Source: an uncultured Bacteroides sp.
Lineage (GTDB): Bacteria; Bacteroidota; Bacteroidia; Bacteroidales; Bacteroidaceae
DNA: 64,000 bases
Reading direction: 5' to 3'
NCBI RefSeq assembly: GCF_963676325.1
Contig: NZ_OY781099.1
Span: 2,480,001-2,544,000 of the forward strand
Numbering within the stretch: the stretch's first letter is position 1; each line of letters begins with the position of its first letter. Made by a program: the position numbers and the translations under genes. The notes below the pieces were generated by a model. It was not told the DNA's origin and searched no databases. It saw nothing but the letters and a program-made list of their open reading frames with translations. Below, in pieces: positions 43,579 to 51,331 of the stretch.

Positions 43579-43786
43579 CTTTTATTTAATATAAGGGCGG
43601 AGCAAAAGTAATAATTTCGATTGAAGAAACAACGTTTACAGCCTCTTTTTGAAGGGTAAAAAAGTTTATAATTATTAAAAAAACCAACAATATTAATATT
43701 TATCCAGAATAATAAACCAGCACAACCTCAGCTACTTATTTCAGGATGTAGGCCTGATAAGAGAAAAATACAACTTAAAAAAACAA

Positions 43787-43824
43787 AAAGGCGCACTCAC
43801 TAACAAGGTAATGAGTACGCCTTT
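43787..43824 (-). terminator. Terminator after def
   Basis: AAAGGCGCACTCA (43787-43799) and TGAGTACGCCTTT (43812-43824) pair with a single mismatch, 33 bp past the def stop. Confidence 0.75.
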
Positions 43825-43856
43825 CTGAAAAAGATTATATCAAATACTATATAAAC

Positions 43857-44411
43857 TTACTTCACAGTTTTCACCTTATATGAGCATCTTGTTTTTCCTT
43901 TAAGCATCGCATTTAGTTTTCCCTTAATCATTTGCTTACGTAAAGGAGACAGATTATCAATAAACAGTCCACCTTCCAGATGTTCAAATTCGTGTTGCAT
44001 CACACGAGCAAGATAACCTTCAACATATTCATCATGTTCCACAAAGTTCTCATCCATATATTTCACATGAATCTTATTCGATCTGTTCACAGCCTCATGA
44101 ATGCCAGGCAAACTTAAGCAGCCTTCTTCCATAGAAACCATTTCACCTTCAGCCTCAAGAATATGTGCATTAATATATGCTTTACGAAAATCTTTATATT
44201 CAGGCATATCATCTGAAAGAATATCCAGAGTAATTACTACAACACGAATAGAAAGCCCAATCTGAGGAGCAGCAAGTCCCACGCCATCAGCCCTGTCCAT
44301 CGTAGCAAACATATTTTCAATCAGCTCTTTTAAGTTTGGGTAATCAGGAGCAATATCCTCTGCAACCTTTCTTAAAACCGGCTGTCCATATACATAAATA
44401 GGTAAAATCAT
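43857..44411 (-). CDS. def: Peptide deformylase
   Basis: The protein has 184 residues with the three deformylase motifs: GVGLAAPQIG (~43-52), EEGCLSLPG (~96-104, metal-binding Cys) and QHEFEHLEG (~139-147, HExxH metal site). It removes the N-formyl group from nascent proteins. It follows ruvX by 43 bp, and the two probably form one unit ending at the hairpin near 43800. Confidence 0.97.
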   Translation of the reverse strand: MILPIYVYGQPVLRKVAEDIAPDYPNLKELIENMFATMDRADGVGLAAPQIGLSIRVVVITLDILSDDMPEYKDFRKAYINAHILEAEGEMVSMEEGCLSLPGIHEAVNRSNKIHVKYMDENFVEHDEYVEGYLARVMQHEFEHLEGGLFIDNLSPLRKQMIKGKLNAMLKGKTRCSYKVKTVK

Positions 44412-44454
44412 TATTATACTATATTACTTAAACAAAATATTCTTTTTCTCTGAA

Positions 44455-44868
44455 TTATCTTCTGCTCTCCATATAAGTTTGCAGAATAATCGTTGCACTA
44501 ACCTCATCAACAAGCTCTTTACTTTGCCTGTCCTTTTTCTTCAATCCGGCCTCTAACATTGTACGATGCGCCAATACCGAAGTAAAACGTTCATCAACAT
44601 ATTCCACCGGAATATCAGGGAGAAGCTTTTTCAAACGCTGAACAAACGGCTTTATGTAATTCATACTTTCAGACAGTTCATTATTAAGCTGTTTGGGCAA
44701 GCCTACCAATATTAAATCGACTGGTTCTTTAGCCACATACTGCACCAAAAAATCGGGTAAAGTATGACTAGGCACAGTAGTCAAACCGTTTGCAATAATT
44801 TGCAAAACATCAGTCACAGCAATGCCGGTCCGCTTTCTTCCGTAATCAAGTGCAAGTATTCTTCCCAT
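44455..44868 (-). CDS. ruvX: Putative pre-16S rRNA nuclease / Holliday-junction resolvase RuvX (YqgF)
   Basis: The protein has 137 residues from the ATG at 44868 (MGRILALDYGRKRTGIAVTD). The frame extends seven codons further to 44889, but the -7 box TATTTTTG at 44879-44886 falls inside that extension, so the short start is right and the transcript is nearly leaderless. The RNase-H fold has the first Asp in ALDYGRKRTG, then YVDERFTSVLA and the closing VDEVSATIILQTYM. It acts in 16S rRNA 5' maturation. It is followed by def. Confidence 0.93.
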   Translation of the reverse strand: MGRILALDYGRKRTGIAVTDVLQIIANGLTTVPSHTLPDFLVQYVAKEPVDLILVGLPKQLNNELSESMNYIKPFVQRLKKLLPDIPVEYVDERFTSVLAHRTMLEAGLKKKDRQSKELVDEVSATIILQTYMESRR

Positions 44869-44878
44869 AATTTTTTTG

Positions 44879-44886
44879 CAAAAATA
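44879..44886 (-). promoter_or_regulatory. -7 box TATTTTTG for ruvX-def
   Basis: CAAAAATA on the + strand, 11 bp upstream of the ruvX ATG. Transcription would begin only a few bases before the start codon. Confidence 0.55.
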
Positions 44887-45068
44887 CAACTAATATTATT
44901 TATATAAGCTACAGTCAAACAAAAAACAACTAAAAAGTGTTGTTATTATGCATAAAAGAATATAATTCAATGATTAAGTAATAACAAAAAATTAAAACCA
45001 TCTGCAAAGACAGATGCTAAATCTCCGCTAAAAAAAAATTGAATTTAAATCTAACGTTTCAACTAAAA

Positions 45069-46187
45069 ATGAGAAAGATGAGAAAAATATTATTACTATT
45101 AGTTGCTGCATTATTCTCTGTCATCTGCTTAGCACAAGAAAAAGAAAAAGCCTTGAAACAATATAGCTTTGGGGATAACTGGTTTATACAAGGCCAAGGC
45201 GGTGTTTCATATTCCTTTTTTGAGAACAATGGAGAAAAAACAGTATTCAACTTACTTGCTCCACATGCAGCGTTATCAGTTGGGAAATATTTTAGTCCAC
45301 AAGCGGGTACCCGTTTACAATTAGGAGGTTGGGAATCAAGAACATACCTAAACAGCAATAATAAATACTTTGTTAAATTCTATTCAGTAAACCTAGACGG
45401 GTTACTCAACCTGACTAATGTTTTTCTTAAATACAAAGAAAACAGAGTATTTAATCTTGTTGGAATCTTAGGCCTCGGATATGTCCACACCTTTAGAAAT
45501 GGAAATTACAATGTTGATAAAGACGATTATTTTGTTCCTCGGGTAGGCCTTCAAACAGATTTTAGATTAAGCAATGCTTTAAACTTCAATATTGAAACAA
45601 ATCTGAATATTGCCGACGACAACTTTAACGGAATAAGATCTGGTGAAAAATATGATTGCTATTTAAATATATTAGCAGGTCTTACCTACAAATTCAACAA
45701 CAGAGGCTTCGCTCTTGTCGATGTTATGGACCCGGCACTAATTCAATCATTAAATGATGAAATCAACAGATTGAGAGGCCAGGTTGCAGAATATAAGGAC
45801 TGTTGTGAGAAAAAACAGGTTCCGGAAACTATAATTAAAGAAGTTCCTGTTGTAAAAGAAGCACCATGGAATGCAATTATCCTTTTCCGATTCGATAAAT
45901 CAGTTATCGATCCAAATCAGGAAGCTAATTTATACAATGTGGCTAAATATCTGAAAGATAACCCTGATGCTAAAGTTACAATTGCAAGTTACTGTGATGT
46001 AAAGACAGGCACTCCGGAATATAATCAGAATTTATCAGAAAGACGTTCTGCAGCAGTAGTAAAAGCATTAGCTAATAAATATGGCATTACTTCTGATCGT
46101 TTCAATATTATCAATAATGGAGATAAGGTACAACCATATCCGGACAACAATTCTTGGAATCGTGTTGTTATCTTCAAATCAAACTAA
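45069..46187 (+). CDS. OmpA-family outer-membrane protein (beta-barrel plus OmpA domain)
   Basis: The protein has 372 residues from the ATG at 45069, which begins a proper signal peptide (MRKMRKILLLLVAALFSVICLAQ). A longer frame from 45039 adds ten residues that would spoil the signal. Residues ~30-225 have an eight-stranded-barrel-like pattern ending in LTYKFNNRG. A short coiled coil (SLNDEINRLRGQVAEYKD) follows, then an OmpA domain with ILFRFDKSVIDPNQEANLYNVAKYL and NQNLSERRSAAVVKAL. It links the outer membrane to peptidoglycan. It is monocistronic and ends at a perfect hairpin. Confidence 0.9.
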   Translation: MRKMRKILLLLVAALFSVICLAQEKEKALKQYSFGDNWFIQGQGGVSYSFFENNGEKTVFNLLAPHAALSVGKYFSPQAGTRLQLGGWESRTYLNSNNKYFVKFYSVNLDGLLNLTNVFLKYKENRVFNLVGILGLGYVHTFRNGNYNVDKDDYFVPRVGLQTDFRLSNALNFNIETNLNIADDNFNGIRSGEKYDCYLNILAGLTYKFNNRGFALVDVMDPALIQSLNDEINRLRGQVAEYKDCCEKKQVPETIIKEVPVVKEAPWNAIILFRFDKSVIDPNQEANLYNVAKYLKDNPDAKVTIASYCDVKTGTPEYNQNLSERRSAAVVKALANKYGITSDRFNIINNGDKVQPYPDNNSWNRVVIFKSN

Positions 46188-46206
46188 AAAATTAAAATGA
46201 AGAGAC

Positions 46207-46251
46207 AAAAGAGTGGAAGAATTTAAAAGATCATCTTCCACTCTTTTTTTA
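46207..46251 (+). terminator. Terminator after the OmpA-family gene
   Basis: AAAAGAGTGGAAGA (46207-46220) and TCTTCCACTCTTTT (46234-46247) form a perfect stem followed by T residues. Confidence 0.9.
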
Positions 46252-46294
46252 TAAAAAAATGATATATCAAATAACACCGAAGCAAAATAAGCAT

Positions 46295-46302
46295 TAACTT
46301 TG
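46295..46302 (+). promoter_or_regulatory. -7 box TAACTTTG for tRNA-Ser
   Basis: Exact TAnnTTTG match ending eight bases before the first base of the tRNA. Confidence 0.65.
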
Positions 46303-46309
46303 TCATAAA

Positions 46310-46397
46310 GGAAGATTGCCAGAGTGAACGATCGGGGCAGACTCGAAATCTGTTGAACTTTTTTAAGGTTCCGGGGGTTTGAATCCCTCATCTTCCG
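46310..46397 (+). tRNA. tRNA-Ser (CGA anticodon)
   Basis: An 88-nt class II tRNA. Acceptor GGAAGAT (46310-46316) pairs with ATCTTCC (46390-46396), with G73 at 46397. The anticodon stem is CAGA/TCTG with loop CTCGAAA, giving CGA for codon TCG. The long variable arm (GAACTTTTTTAAGGTTC) is the serine identity element. The T arm contains GGGTTTGAATCCC. CCA is not encoded. Confidence 0.93.
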
Positions 46398-46434
46398 CAA
46401 AAAGAGCTTTAAACAACTATTAAGAAAAGCTTTT

Positions 46435-46465
46435 AATTCCGTATAATTCAATATACTACGGAATT
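46435..46465 (+). terminator. Hairpin downstream of tRNA-Ser
   Basis: AATTCCGTA (46435-46443) and TACGGAATT (46457-46465) are perfect arms. The tail is not strongly T-rich, so termination is only inferred. Confidence 0.4.
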
Positions 46466-46575
46466 CTTAATTGATTCAACCATACAATTCTTCATACACA
46501 TTAGTCTTATCCAGACTAGCCTTTATTACAATCCGCACATCTCATAAAAAAATTAGCTACCAACAATAAACACAA

Positions 46576-46603
46576 AAGGCAGAAACTTCACAGCTCCTGC
46601 CTT
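46576..46603 (-). terminator. Terminator-like hairpin after the SPOR gene
   Basis: AAGGCAG (46576-46582) and CTGCCTT (46597-46603) are perfect 7-bp arms. The adjacent AAA gives a short T run on the - strand. Confidence 0.5.
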
Positions 46604-46645
46604 CAATCCGTAGAAGATACTTCTACAAATTATCAAATAGATTTA

Positions 46646-47143
46646 TCAAAATACTCTATGAAGAATCCAAGCTCCCTGGAAGTCTTTTCTATTTGGGTAC
46701 TTAGCTTTAAATGCATCTCTTGCTTCTGCAGCAGAATTTCTATCAGCAAAAGTACTGATAATAACGCGATACATATTTGAATCAGGGTTAAGAGCAATTA
46801 CTGACTTGTAACCAGCACTAGCCATATCTTCTTTCAAAGCTTCTGCATTAGCTTTAGTCTGAAAGCTACCACACACAACACTATAATCAAGTAAAGTACC
46901 ATCACCCTGAACTGTTACTCTTTCCTGACGTACACCATTGTTTGAAGAAGCTGTTGTTGCTTTCTTTACAATTGGAACATCAGCAACAGGAGCAACTTCT
47001 ACCGGTTCTGAAACTTTTGGTTCAGCCAGTTCTTGTTGTTTTGCCTTTTCATAAGCTTTTTTGTAGGCACTTTCACCAGATTTACATGAAGTAAACGCAA
47101 GAACGATACATAATCCCGTTCCTAATACTGCTAATTTTTTCAT
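46646..47143 (-). CDS. SPOR-domain lipoprotein
   Basis: The protein has 165 residues with a lipobox at FTSC (Cys20). A low-complexity Lys/Glu/Val/Pro linker (~25-75) leads to a C-terminal SPOR domain (~83-160; YSVVCGSFQTKANAEALKEDMASAGYKSVI...YRVIISTFADRNSAAEARDAF). SPOR domains bind glycan strands stripped of peptides, usually at the division septum. It lies 33 bp after the lipocalin-like gene, and may end the unit HU - SDR - lipocalin-like - SPOR. Confidence 0.9.
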   Translation of the reverse strand: MKKLAVLGTGLCIVLAFTSCKSGESAYKKAYEKAKQQELAEPKVSEPVEVAPVADVPIVKKATTASSNNGVRQERVTVQGDGTLLDYSVVCGSFQTKANAEALKEDMASAGYKSVIALNPDSNMYRVIISTFADRNSAAEARDAFKAKYPNRKDFQGAWILHRVF

Positions 47144-47176
47144 AACTTATTCTCTTTTTTAATTAATAATTTCAGG

Positions 47177-47581
47177 TTAATATTTTCTGAATATTGATTT
47201 ATCTCCATTATAATTTAACTGTAAGGTTGATGATGAGAGTTCATCTACATGGAATATCCTACTACCATCTTTCCAATTCAGATAGCGTTCATAAATAGGA
47301 CCACTTGCCGATTCCGGCAAAACTGTTATCATCAGTTCACTTCCATTGAAGGTATAGTTTCCAAATATAGTTGTATAACTTCCATCCGAAAGCAAACAAA
47401 TAGCCGAAAACGATTCACTCATAAAATTATAGAACACACTATCTTCGCGCTGCACAGCTCCATTTGCATGTTCATAGCGGCGGAGCTGCCACTTATTTTC
47501 CAAACGAGATTCCTCATTGGAACATGAAGTTACTAAATTAATCAACAGGGCAAAGAAGAATATGTTCAAAACCCTTTTCAT
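47177..47581 (-). CDS. Lipocalin-like small lipoprotein
   Basis: The protein has 134 residues with a lipobox at VTSC (Cys20). The mature part begins NEESRLENKWQLRRYEHANG, and the WQLRRY strand followed by antiparallel strands (GSYTTIFGNYTFNGSELMITV, STLQLNYNGDKSIFRKY) fits the lipocalin-like DUF4488/DUF4923-type folds common in Bacteroides. No ligand can be assigned. Its ATG overlaps the stop of the SDR gene by four bases, so the two are translationally coupled. Confidence 0.65.
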   Translation of the reverse strand: MKRVLNIFFFALLINLVTSCSNEESRLENKWQLRRYEHANGAVQREDSVFYNFMSESFSAICLLSDGSYTTIFGNYTFNGSELMITVLPESASGPIYERYLNWKDGSRIFHVDELSSSTLQLNYNGDKSIFRKY

Positions 47582-48351
47582 GCTTCTGTTTTTTTGTACG
47601 AAATAGTTCCCGTAGCCTGATTGGTAGGCATAATAAGAACTTCAGCAATCTGGATATGTTCAGGTGCAGAGGCAGCAAAATAGATCGTTTCTGCAATATC
47701 AGCCCCTGTAAGAGGCTTAATACCTTTATAGAAATTATCAGCTTTCACTTTATCTCCACGAAAACGAACTACAGAGAAATTAGTTTCTACCATACCCGGT
47801 TTTATATTTGTTACCCTCAAAGGAGTATCCACAAGATCAATTCGCAATCCATCAGAGAGAGCTTTTACCGCAGCTTTTGTAGCACAGTAAACACTTCCGC
47901 CTGGATAAGCAGCATCACCGGCAATAGAACCTATATTTATAATATGGCCCCTTCCACGTTCTACCATTCCCGGAGTAACCATTCTGGTAATAGACAGTAA
48001 AGCCCTGATATTGGTATCAATCATAATATCCCATTCATCAAGATCACCCTGATATTCTTTATCTACACCAAAAACTAATCCGGCGTTATTTATAAGAATA
48101 TCGATATTCCGCCATTTACCACTCAAAGAAGCCAGTGCTTCGGCTGCTGCGTTTCGGTCGCGAACATCAAAAACAAGTGGAAGGACTTCAATTCCATATT
48201 TCTTTTCCAGCTCATCCTTTAACTGAAGAAGTAGACTCTCATTACGTCCATTAAGAATAAGATGAGAACCTTTGGAGGCAAATTTATGTGCACACCCCTC
48301 ACCTATTCCACTGGTTGATCCTGTAATAAAAACAATTTTATTTTTCATCAC
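47578..48351 (-). CDS. Short-chain dehydrogenase/reductase (YdfG-like)
   Basis: The protein has 257 residues. It has the NADP-binding GSTSGIGEGCAHKF (~11-24) with Arg in LILNGRNESL, the structural NNAG, the catalytic Ser in IGSIAGDAAYPGG and the YxxxK pair in YCATKAAVKALSDGLRIDL (~155-175). The sequence resembles YdfG-type 3-hydroxy acid/serine dehydrogenases; the true substrate is open. It starts 14 bp after the HU-like gene and overlaps the lipocalin-like gene. Confidence 0.9.
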   Translation of the reverse strand: MMKNKIVFITGSTSGIGEGCAHKFASKGSHLILNGRNESLLLQLKDELEKKYGIEVLPLVFDVRDRNAAAEALASLSGKWRNIDILINNAGLVFGVDKEYQGDLDEWDIMIDTNIRALLSITRMVTPGMVERGRGHIINIGSIAGDAAYPGGSVYCATKAAVKALSDGLRIDLVDTPLRVTNIKPGMVETNFSVVRFRGDKVKADNFYKGIKPLTGADIAETIYFAASAPEHIQIAEVLIMPTNQATGTISYKKTEA

Positions 48352-48365
48352 TTTTTATCAATTAA

Positions 48366-48758
48366 TTACTTCTTTCCGGGAACCCGTTCAAACTTCGATG
48401 TTTTCATCGTTGTTTTGAGTCTTACGGATGGACGGAAATTTATATTTTTTACTTTTATAGACTGCCCCCTAATTTCTTCACTGTCTTGCACTGTACGTGA
48501 TTCAGCCGAAACAGAAAAAGTTCCCAGTTCATCAATACTAACATTATAACCATCCTGAAGTTTATCTTCAATGGTTTGCGCAAGTGCCTCAATAGCCGCT
48601 TTCATATCGGCCACATTCAGAGAACATTTCTCAGAAATAGCCTTACACAACTCCCTTGTGTCAATTGTGCCTTTAGTAACCACTTGTGCATAAAATCCTT
48701 GTTTGGGATTCTCACTAATGTTGTCGCGCATGGGCGTTAATCTGTATTGGATACTCAT
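48366..48758 (-). CDS. HU-family DNA-binding protein
   Basis: The protein has 130 residues. The HU/IHF-like core spans ~28-118 (DTRELCKAISEKCSLNVADMKAAIEALAQTIEDKLQDGYNVSIDELGTFSVS) with a beta-arm region near RGQSIKVKNINFRPSVRLKT. The N-terminal ~27 residues (MRDNISENPKQGFYAQVVTKGTI) are typical of the larger Bacteroidetes HU-like proteins rather than E. coli HU. It probably bends DNA. It heads a - strand run with the SDR and two lipoproteins. The 22-bp-phased D2 array lies immediately upstream. Confidence 0.88.
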   Translation of the reverse strand: MSIQYRLTPMRDNISENPKQGFYAQVVTKGTIDTRELCKAISEKCSLNVADMKAAIEALAQTIEDKLQDGYNVSIDELGTFSVSAESRTVQDSEEIRGQSIKVKNINFRPSVRLKTTMKTSKFERVPGKK

Positions 48759-48782
48759 ATATCTAAATATTTAAGTTATTAC

Positions 48783-48880
48783 TTCATAGAGTGTAGACAA
48801 AAAGGTCTAGACCATTTTTAAAGAAAGTATAGAGTATTTATAATTAAAATCTAGAGACTTTCAATAAAAGGTGTAGAGCA
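48783..48880. repeat. 22-bp-phased repeat array D2 (GTCTAGAC-type word)
   Basis: GTCTAGAC 48805, GTATAGAG 48827, ATCTAGAG 48849 and GTGTAGAG 48871 are spaced exactly 22 bp. An extra GTGTAGAC sits at 48791. The first is the centre of a perfect GGTCTAGACC palindrome. The array fills the divergent promoter region between the HU-like gene and the DEAD helicase gene and is related to 31500-31578. Confidence 0.8.
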
Positions 48881-48972
48881 AAGATATTAGTTTATTAAAT
48901 AGATTGTATTAACTTCTTAGTTAAATAACCTTAACTATTCAAGATTTTTCCCTGTCACACATTACTTTAGAG

Positions 48973-48980
48973 TATCTTTG
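48973..48980 (+). promoter_or_regulatory. -7 box TATCTTTG for the DEAD-box helicase gene
   Basis: Exact match 45 bp upstream of the ATG at 49026, on the right side of the D2 array. Confidence 0.55.
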
Positions 48981-49025
48981 TACAATTATTATATACCAGC
49001 CGCGAGGCTACTTCAACTATTTTAA

Positions 49026-50288
49026 ATGACATTTGAACAACTAAACCTTATAAATCCTATTTTAAAGGCTTTACAAGAAGAGGGTTACACCTCACCAACT
49101 CCCATTCAAGAGCAATCAATTCCTATCGTATTAAATGGCAAAGATTTATTAGGCTGCGCACAAACCGGAACAGGAAAAACAGCAGCGTTCTCAATCCCAA
49201 TCCTACAAAAGTTATATAAAACGGAGAAAAACAAGGGCATTAAAGCACTTGTATTAACCCCTACCCGTGAACTTGCAATACAGATTGATGAAAGTTTTAA
49301 AGCATACGGACGTTTCACAGGAATACACCACACTGTTATTTTCGGAGGTGTTCCTCAGAAACCACAAACCGATGCGCTAAGAAGAGGAGTCGATATTTTA
49401 ATTGCGACTCCGGGAAGACTTCTGGATTTAATTAATCAGGGATTTATTTCACTGAAAACATTGGAATTCTTTGTACTCGATGAAGCAGACCGCATGCTTG
49501 ATATGGGATTCATCCACGACATCAAACGCATACTTCCTTTGCTTCCCAAGAAACGTCAGACACTATTTTTCTCGGCTACCATGCCACCAGAGATTGCAAA
49601 ACTGGCAAATACAATTCTTTTTCAGCCCGAAAAGGTTGAAGTAGCTCCGGTCTCTTCTACTGTAGACACCATTGAACAGAGTGTTTACTTTGTAGACAAA
49701 AACGGAAAGAAAGATTTACTTCGTTTTTTATTGAAAGATTCAAAGATAGAATCAGTACTTGTTTTTACAAGAACCAAACATGGTGCAGATAAACTAGCCA
49801 AATTACTGGAGAAAGATGGCATTGAAGCTGCGGCTATTCACGGAAACAAATCCCAGAATGCCCGCCAACGAGCACTTACCAGTTTTAAGAATCACACACT
49901 CAGAGTACTTATTGCAACAGATATTGCTGCCCGTGGTATTGATGTAGACCAGCTTTCTCACGTAATTAATTATGAACTTCCTAACGTACCCGAAACCTAT
50001 GTTCACCGCATCGGTAGAACAGGACGTGCAGGTCACGAAGGAGTAGCTATCGCCTTTTGTGAATCAGAAGAACTACCTTACCTAAAGGATATTCAAAAGC
50101 TCATTGGCATAAAAATTCCTGTAGTAGAGAACCATCCGTTTATCTCCAGCGAAGTAACTAGCGCTATTGAAGAGAAGAAAGTAGTGATGAAAGTTCAGGC
50201 AAAAGAGAATAAAGCATATCGTGGCAGTAAAAGCAACGGAGATTTTTGGCGCAGACAGAAAACAACTCAGAAAAAGGACAAGAAATAA
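49026..50288 (+). CDS. DEAD-box RNA helicase (RhlE-like)
   Basis: The protein has 420 residues. In order: Q motif FEQLNLINPILKAL...SPTPIQEQSIP, motif I AQTGTGKT, Ia PTRELAIQ, II DEAD (in VLDEADRMLDMGF), III SAT, IV VLVFTRTK, V ATDIAARGIDV and VI HRIGRTGRAG. The C-terminal ~45 residues are basic and disordered (RGSKSNGDFWRRQKTTQKKDKK), as in RhlE. It unwinds short RNA duplexes in ribosome assembly or decay. A -7 box TATCTTTG lies at 48973-48980. Confidence 0.95.
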   Translation: MTFEQLNLINPILKALQEEGYTSPTPIQEQSIPIVLNGKDLLGCAQTGTGKTAAFSIPILQKLYKTEKNKGIKALVLTPTRELAIQIDESFKAYGRFTGIHHTVIFGGVPQKPQTDALRRGVDILIATPGRLLDLINQGFISLKTLEFFVLDEADRMLDMGFIHDIKRILPLLPKKRQTLFFSATMPPEIAKLANTILFQPEKVEVAPVSSTVDTIEQSVYFVDKNGKKDLLRFLLKDSKIESVLVFTRTKHGADKLAKLLEKDGIEAAAIHGNKSQNARQRALTSFKNHTLRVLIATDIAARGIDVDQLSHVINYELPNVPETYVHRIGRTGRAGHEGVAIAFCESEELPYLKDIQKLIGIKIPVVENHPFISSEVTSAIEEKKVVMKVQAKENKAYRGSKSNGDFWRRQKTTQKKDKK

Positions 50289-50358
50289 TTTTTCTGATTC
50301 AAAAACCTTCTCGTAGAAAAAATTGTTATAAAATAGAACAACTTATCTAATTAATTAT

Positions 50359-50366
50359 TAGATTTG
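50359..50366 (+). promoter_or_regulatory. -7 box TAGATTTG for the YtxH-holin-like-small protein unit
   Basis: Exact TAnnTTTG match 30 bp upstream of the ATG at 50396. No clear -33. Confidence 0.45.
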
Positions 50367-50395
50367 TAATAAACATATTAAAAGAAACAATATCT

Positions 50396-50605
50396 ATGAA
50401 GAATCTTAATGTTTTTGCTGCCCTGTTAGGTGGCGTAGCCATCGGTGCTGCACTAGGTGTATTGTTTGCCCCGGAAAAAGGAGAAGACACAAGGAACAAG
50501 ATTGCTGAAATCCTTCGTAAGAAAGGAATTAAGCTGAGCCGAAGCGAGATGAACGATCTCGTTAGTGAAATAGCTTCAGAAATGGGTCCGGAAGGAGCAG
50601 AATGA
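50396..50605 (+). CDS. YtxH-domain small protein
   Basis: The protein has 69 residues. A glycine-rich hydrophobic helix (FAALLGGVAIGAALGVLFAPEKGEDTRNKI) is the YtxH signature, followed by a charged helix. Such proteins are stress-induced, membrane-associated and poorly characterised. It starts a tight three-gene unit (18 and 3 bp gaps) with two further small envelope proteins, behind the -7 box TAGATTTG at 50359-50366. Confidence 0.85.
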   Translation: MKNLNVFAALLGGVAIGAALGVLFAPEKGEDTRNKIAEILRKKGIKLSRSEMNDLVSEIASEMGPEGAE

Positions 50606-50623
50606 AATTAAAATAAAGCCACC

Positions 50624-50986
50624 ATGCCTACAGAGAAAAGTACAATAGATAATATCAGACAACTTATCGCGGAAATTAAAGAGTATGTAATATTACAAAA
50701 AGATTACGCGAAGATACAGTTTGTAGAAAAATTAACAATTCTACTTACTGCACTAATTATGACATTTATCTTGATCACTCTTGGTATGGTGACTTTATTC
50801 TACCTTCTTTTTTCTTTTGCCTATATTATTGAACCACTGGTAGGAGGATTGACCTTAAGCTTCTGCATCATTTCACTTATCAGCATTCTAATTATGGCAA
50901 GCATTATTGCATTTCGCAGAAAGCTGATAACCAATCCATTGGTAAGATTCCTAACAAACTTATTCCTACAGGATTCAAATAAATAG
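50624..50986 (+). CDS. Phage-holin-superfamily-like inner-membrane protein (YqjE/DUF1469 type)
   Basis: The protein has 120 residues. An amphipathic N-terminal helix (TIDNIRQLIAEIKEYVILQKDYAKIQFVEKL) precedes two transmembrane helices (~44-72 and ~78-102) and a basic tail. The layout is that of the holin III/YqjE-like family, which in non-phage settings are general envelope-stress proteins. There are no lysis genes nearby, so a phage origin is not supported. It is the middle gene of the YtxH unit. Confidence 0.75.
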   Translation: MPTEKSTIDNIRQLIAEIKEYVILQKDYAKIQFVEKLTILLTALIMTFILITLGMVTLFYLLFSFAYIIEPLVGGLTLSFCIISLISILIMASIIAFRRKLITNPLVRFLTNLFLQDSNK

Positions 50987-50989
50987 CTT

Positions 50990-51256
50990 ATGAAAGTCGC
51001 ACATACACAATCCACCTCCAACGGCATAACCCTGACCGACATTGTCAGGAAAAGAGTAGAGTTAAAACAAAAAATAACTCTGCAAAAGGAGAAGATTACT
51101 AATACTTCAACAGAACTATTCGCCCCTCTTTCATCTTTCAGTTCAGGAAAATCGTATATGAATTATTTTAAAAACAGTATAAATATTCTAAACGGAGCAA
51201 TTCTTGGATACAAATTAATGACAAAATTCCGCAAATTCTTCCACAAAAAAGGATAA
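50990..51256 (+). CDS. Small conserved-context protein of unknown function
   Basis: The protein has 88 residues. It starts three bases after the previous stop, so it is certainly in the same unit. The first half is a charged, probably helical segment (LTDIVRKRVELKQKITLQKEKITNTSTELF). The second half has a weakly hydrophobic stretch (INILNGAILGYKLMTKF) and a basic end. No family was recognised. In other Bacteroides the third gene next to YtxH and holin-like genes is of the same kind, which suggests a small membrane-associated complex; this is inference. Confidence 0.65.
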   Translation: MKVAHTQSTSNGITLTDIVRKRVELKQKITLQKEKITNTSTELFAPLSSFSSGKSYMNYFKNSINILNGAILGYKLMTKFRKFFHKKG

Positions 51257-51261
51257 CTTTG
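51254..51261 (+). promoter_or_regulatory. -7 box TAACTTTG for the alkaline phosphatase gene
   Basis: Exact match overlapping the stop of the preceding small gene, 70 bp upstream of the ATG at 51332. No 11-bp-phased Pho-box repeats like those before pstS are visible here. Confidence 0.5.
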
Positions 51262-51331
51262 TCACTGTACGTGCTCAGGGCATGTAATACAGATTTTTAT
51301 TAACCGTACTTTATTTATAAAAAGACAAAGA

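Noticed and set aside
50624..50986. Phage holin, hence a prophage remnant
   Set aside because: Neighbours are a YtxH protein and housekeeping genes, with no endolysin, capsid or integrase nearby.
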